Below are positions 5,880 to 6,902 of a DNA stretch of 6,902 nucleotides, piece after piece (the first letter of the stretch is position 1; each line of letters starts with the position of its first letter). A program made the position numbers and the translations under genes. This stretch comes from Lachnoclostridium sp. UBA1241. Its GTDB lineage: Bacteria > Bacillota > Clostridia > Lachnospirales > Lachnospiraceae. Where the stretch lies: assembly GCA_002308955.1 (NCBI GenBank), contig DBWJ01000003.1:27253-34154 (forward strand), given 5' to 3'. The notes below the pieces were generated by a model, which worked only from the letters and a program-made list of their open reading frames with translations, was not told the origin of the DNA and did not search any database.

Positions 5880-6308
5880 ATGAAGAGTTATATGGCAGCT
5901 ACCGCTGATGTAGAGAGAAAATGGTATGTTGTTGACGCAGCAGGTCAGACGCTCGGTCGTCTTTCTTCCGAAATCGCTAAGGTTTTGAGAGGAAAGAACA
6001 AGCCGATCTTCACCCCTCATATTGACACCGGTGATTATGTTATCGTTGTGAATGCGGAGAAGATCAAGGCAACCGGTAAGAAGCTTGACCAGAAGATTTA
6101 TTATTCCCACTCCGATTATCCGGGCGGAATGCGTGAGATCACGCTCCGTGAGATGATCGAGAAGAAGCCCGCCGATGTTATCACCCTTGCCGTAAAGGGT
6201 ATGCTTCCGAAGGGACCCCTCGGAAGAAGCATGTTGACGAAGCTTCATGTTTATGCAGGTGCCGAGCATCCGCATGCAGCTCAGAAACCCGAAGAGCTGA
6301 AATTCTAA
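5880..6308 (+). CDS. rplM: 50S ribosomal protein L13
   Basis: L13 is an early-assembling 23S rRNA binding protein of the large subunit. The 142 residues match the usual length. The conserved features are ERKWYVVDA at 12-20, LGRLSSEIAKVLRGKNKP at 25-42, FTPHIDTGDYVIVVNAEKI at 44-62, and the C-terminal signature from VKGMLPKGPLGR (105-116) through LHVYAGAEHPHAAQKP (122-137). The N-terminal MKSYMA matches Clostridia L13 and confirms ATG 5880, which sits seven nt after GGAGGT. The gene is first in a two-gene unit with rpsI, the near-universal bacterial pairing. It has its own consensus promoter and a structured leader, so feedback control at the leader is plausible. Confidence 0.98.
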   Translation: MKSYMAATADVERKWYVVDAAGQTLGRLSSEIAKVLRGKNKPIFTPHIDTGDYVIVVNAEKIKATGKKLDQKIYYSHSDYPGGMREITLREMIEKKPADVITLAVKGMLPKGPLGRSMLTKLHVYAGAEHPHAAQKPEELKF

Positions 6309-6332
6309 TACACAGAAAGGAGATTTACGAAT

Positions 6333-6731
6333 ATGGCAAAGAATAATTCCAAATTCTACGGAACAGGCAGACGTAAGAGCAGCGTTGCCAGAGTATATTT
6401 ACTTTCTGGTAAGGGCAATGTAACCATTAACAAGAAGGACATTGACAACTATTTCGGTCTTGAGACCCTTAAGGTTATCGTTCGTCAGCCCCTTGAGCTT
6501 CTCGGTGCTTCCGACAAATACGACGTTATCGTTACCGTTCGCGGCGGCGGTTTCTCCGGCCAGGCCGGCGCTATCCGTCACGGCATCGCGCGTGCCCTTT
6601 GCAAGGCAGACGCTGAGAACCGTCCTTCTCTTAAGAAGGCAGGCTTCCTCACCAGAGATGCCCGCATGAAGGAAAGAAAGAAGTACGGCTTGAAGGCAGC
6701 CCGTCGTGCTCCGCAGTTCTCCAAGAGATAA
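6333..6731 (+). CDS. rpsI: 30S ribosomal protein S9
   Basis: S9 belongs to the 30S head, and its C-terminal tail reaches the P-site tRNA. The 132 residues are typical. GTGRRKSSVARVYL at 10-23 is the family N-terminal motif, and GGGFSGQAGAIRHGIARAL at 71-89 is the core signature. The basic C-terminus from LTRDARMKERKKYG (106-119) ends in RRAPQFSKR; the final Lys-Arg is the conserved tRNA-contacting tail. AAAGGAGA at 6316-6323 precedes ATG 6333 by nine nt. The gap after rplM is 24 nt, so the two genes share the promoter at 5794-5822. A terminator follows at 6785. Confidence 0.98.
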   Translation: MAKNNSKFYGTGRRKSSVARVYLLSGKGNVTINKKDIDNYFGLETLKVIVRQPLELLGASDKYDVIVTVRGGGFSGQAGAIRHGIARALCKADAENRPSLKKAGFLTRDARMKERKKYGLKAARRAPQFSKR

Positions 6732-6784
6732 TTATCGCGGATACAACGAGGCATCTCGCTTCGAAATCATTCAAGATTTCATAT

Positions 6785-6816
6785 CCCGGAAGCCCGGTTT
6801 TGGGCTTCCGGGGTTT
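6785..6816 (+). terminator. Rho-independent terminator after rpsI
   Basis: CCCGGAAGCCC (6785-6795) pairs perfectly with GGGCTTCCGGG (6802-6812) around GGTTTT. A G and then TTT follow, with a looser T-rich stretch to 6834. This GC-rich 11-bp stem starts 53 nt after the rpsI stop and ends the rplM-rpsI transcript. The intervening bases hold only minor inverted repeats, for example GAAATC (6763-6768) with GATTTC (6775-6780). Confidence 0.88.
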
Positions 6817-6832
6817 CTGTTATTATCATTTT

Positions 6833-6899
6833 TTGACCGCAAATCTTGTTTTTTTCTGAATGAGTCAACCTGCATTGGCAATGGAGTTGACTGCAAATC
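6833..6899. repeat. Direct repeat pair TTGACYGCAAATC flanking an inverted repeat
   Basis: TTGACCGCAAATC (6833-6845) and TTGACTGCAAATC (6887-6899) differ at one of 13 positions and start 54 bp apart. Between and overlapping them, AGTCAAC (6863-6869) pairs with GTTGACT (6886-6892). Inside that, CATT (6873-6876) faces AATG (6880-6883). The segment lies beyond the rpsI terminator and no supported gene reaches the window edge. Each repeat starts with a -35-like TTGAC, so it may be a regulatory region for a downstream gene. The function is unknown. Confidence 0.5.
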
Positions 6900-6902
6900 A
6901 TA

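Noticed and set aside
5739..6275. Minus-strand open frame crossing the rplM promoter and leader
   Set aside because: It is antisense to rplM and runs into the truA terminator stem. It shows no coding features and would conflict with the perfect promoter and leader on the + strand.
6833..6861. Possible promoter TTGACC with CTGAAT after the rpsI terminator
   Set aside because: The spacing of 17 bp is right but the -10 box is poor and no downstream gene is visible in the window.
6833..6902. CRISPR repeats or insertion-sequence end
   Set aside because: Only two 13-nt copies are seen, too short and too few for a CRISPR array, and there is no transposase or target-site duplication in view.

Overview
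The window is a stretch of housekeeping chromosome from a low-GC-phylum Gram-positive of the class Clostridia, most likely the family Lachnospiraceae. Three things point there: the gene order, the zinc-free form of ribosomal protein S4 whose N-terminus resembles remembered Lachnospiraceae proteins, and a long ribosomal protein L17 carrying an insertion of about 50 residues. All genes lie on the + strand. No mobile element, CRISPR array, tRNA or rRNA is visible.

Bases 1-2300 are the distal end of the large ribosomal-protein operon: the last 15 codons of rpsK (S11), then rpsD (S4), rpoA (RNA polymerase alpha) and rplQ (L17). Each complete gene has a good Shine-Dalgarno sequence. The block closes with a 12-bp perfect stem terminator with a short T run (2272-2302). 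Bases 2303-2378 are a short, potentially structured leader.

Bases 2379-5720 hold a second group: the two ATPases of the energy-coupling-factor (ECF) vitamin/metal importer joined in one 590-residue reading frame (EcfA1-EcfA2 fusion), the membrane scaffold ecfT, and truA (tRNA pseudouridine synthase A). truA starts inside the ecfT stop codon (ATGA overlap). No substrate-binding S component is present. This fits a shared (group II) ECF module whose S proteins are encoded elsewhere. A 16-bp stem terminator (5728-5769) ends this group.

Bases 5770-6816 are an independent transcription unit. A perfect consensus housekeeping promoter (TTGACA, 17 bp, TATAAT) drives a leader of about 51 nt with an 8-bp hairpin (a candidate L13 autoregulatory leader), then rplM (L13) and rpsI (S9), closed by an 11-bp stem terminator. 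The last 85 bases hold no gene I can support. They do contain a 13-nt near-perfect direct repeat flanking an inverted repeat.

The region is otherwise conventional. The main points of interest are the in-frame EcfA1-EcfA2 fusion, the expanded L17, the hairpins near ribosomal-protein start sites, and the repeats at the right edge. I found no convincing evidence of a wholly new system.
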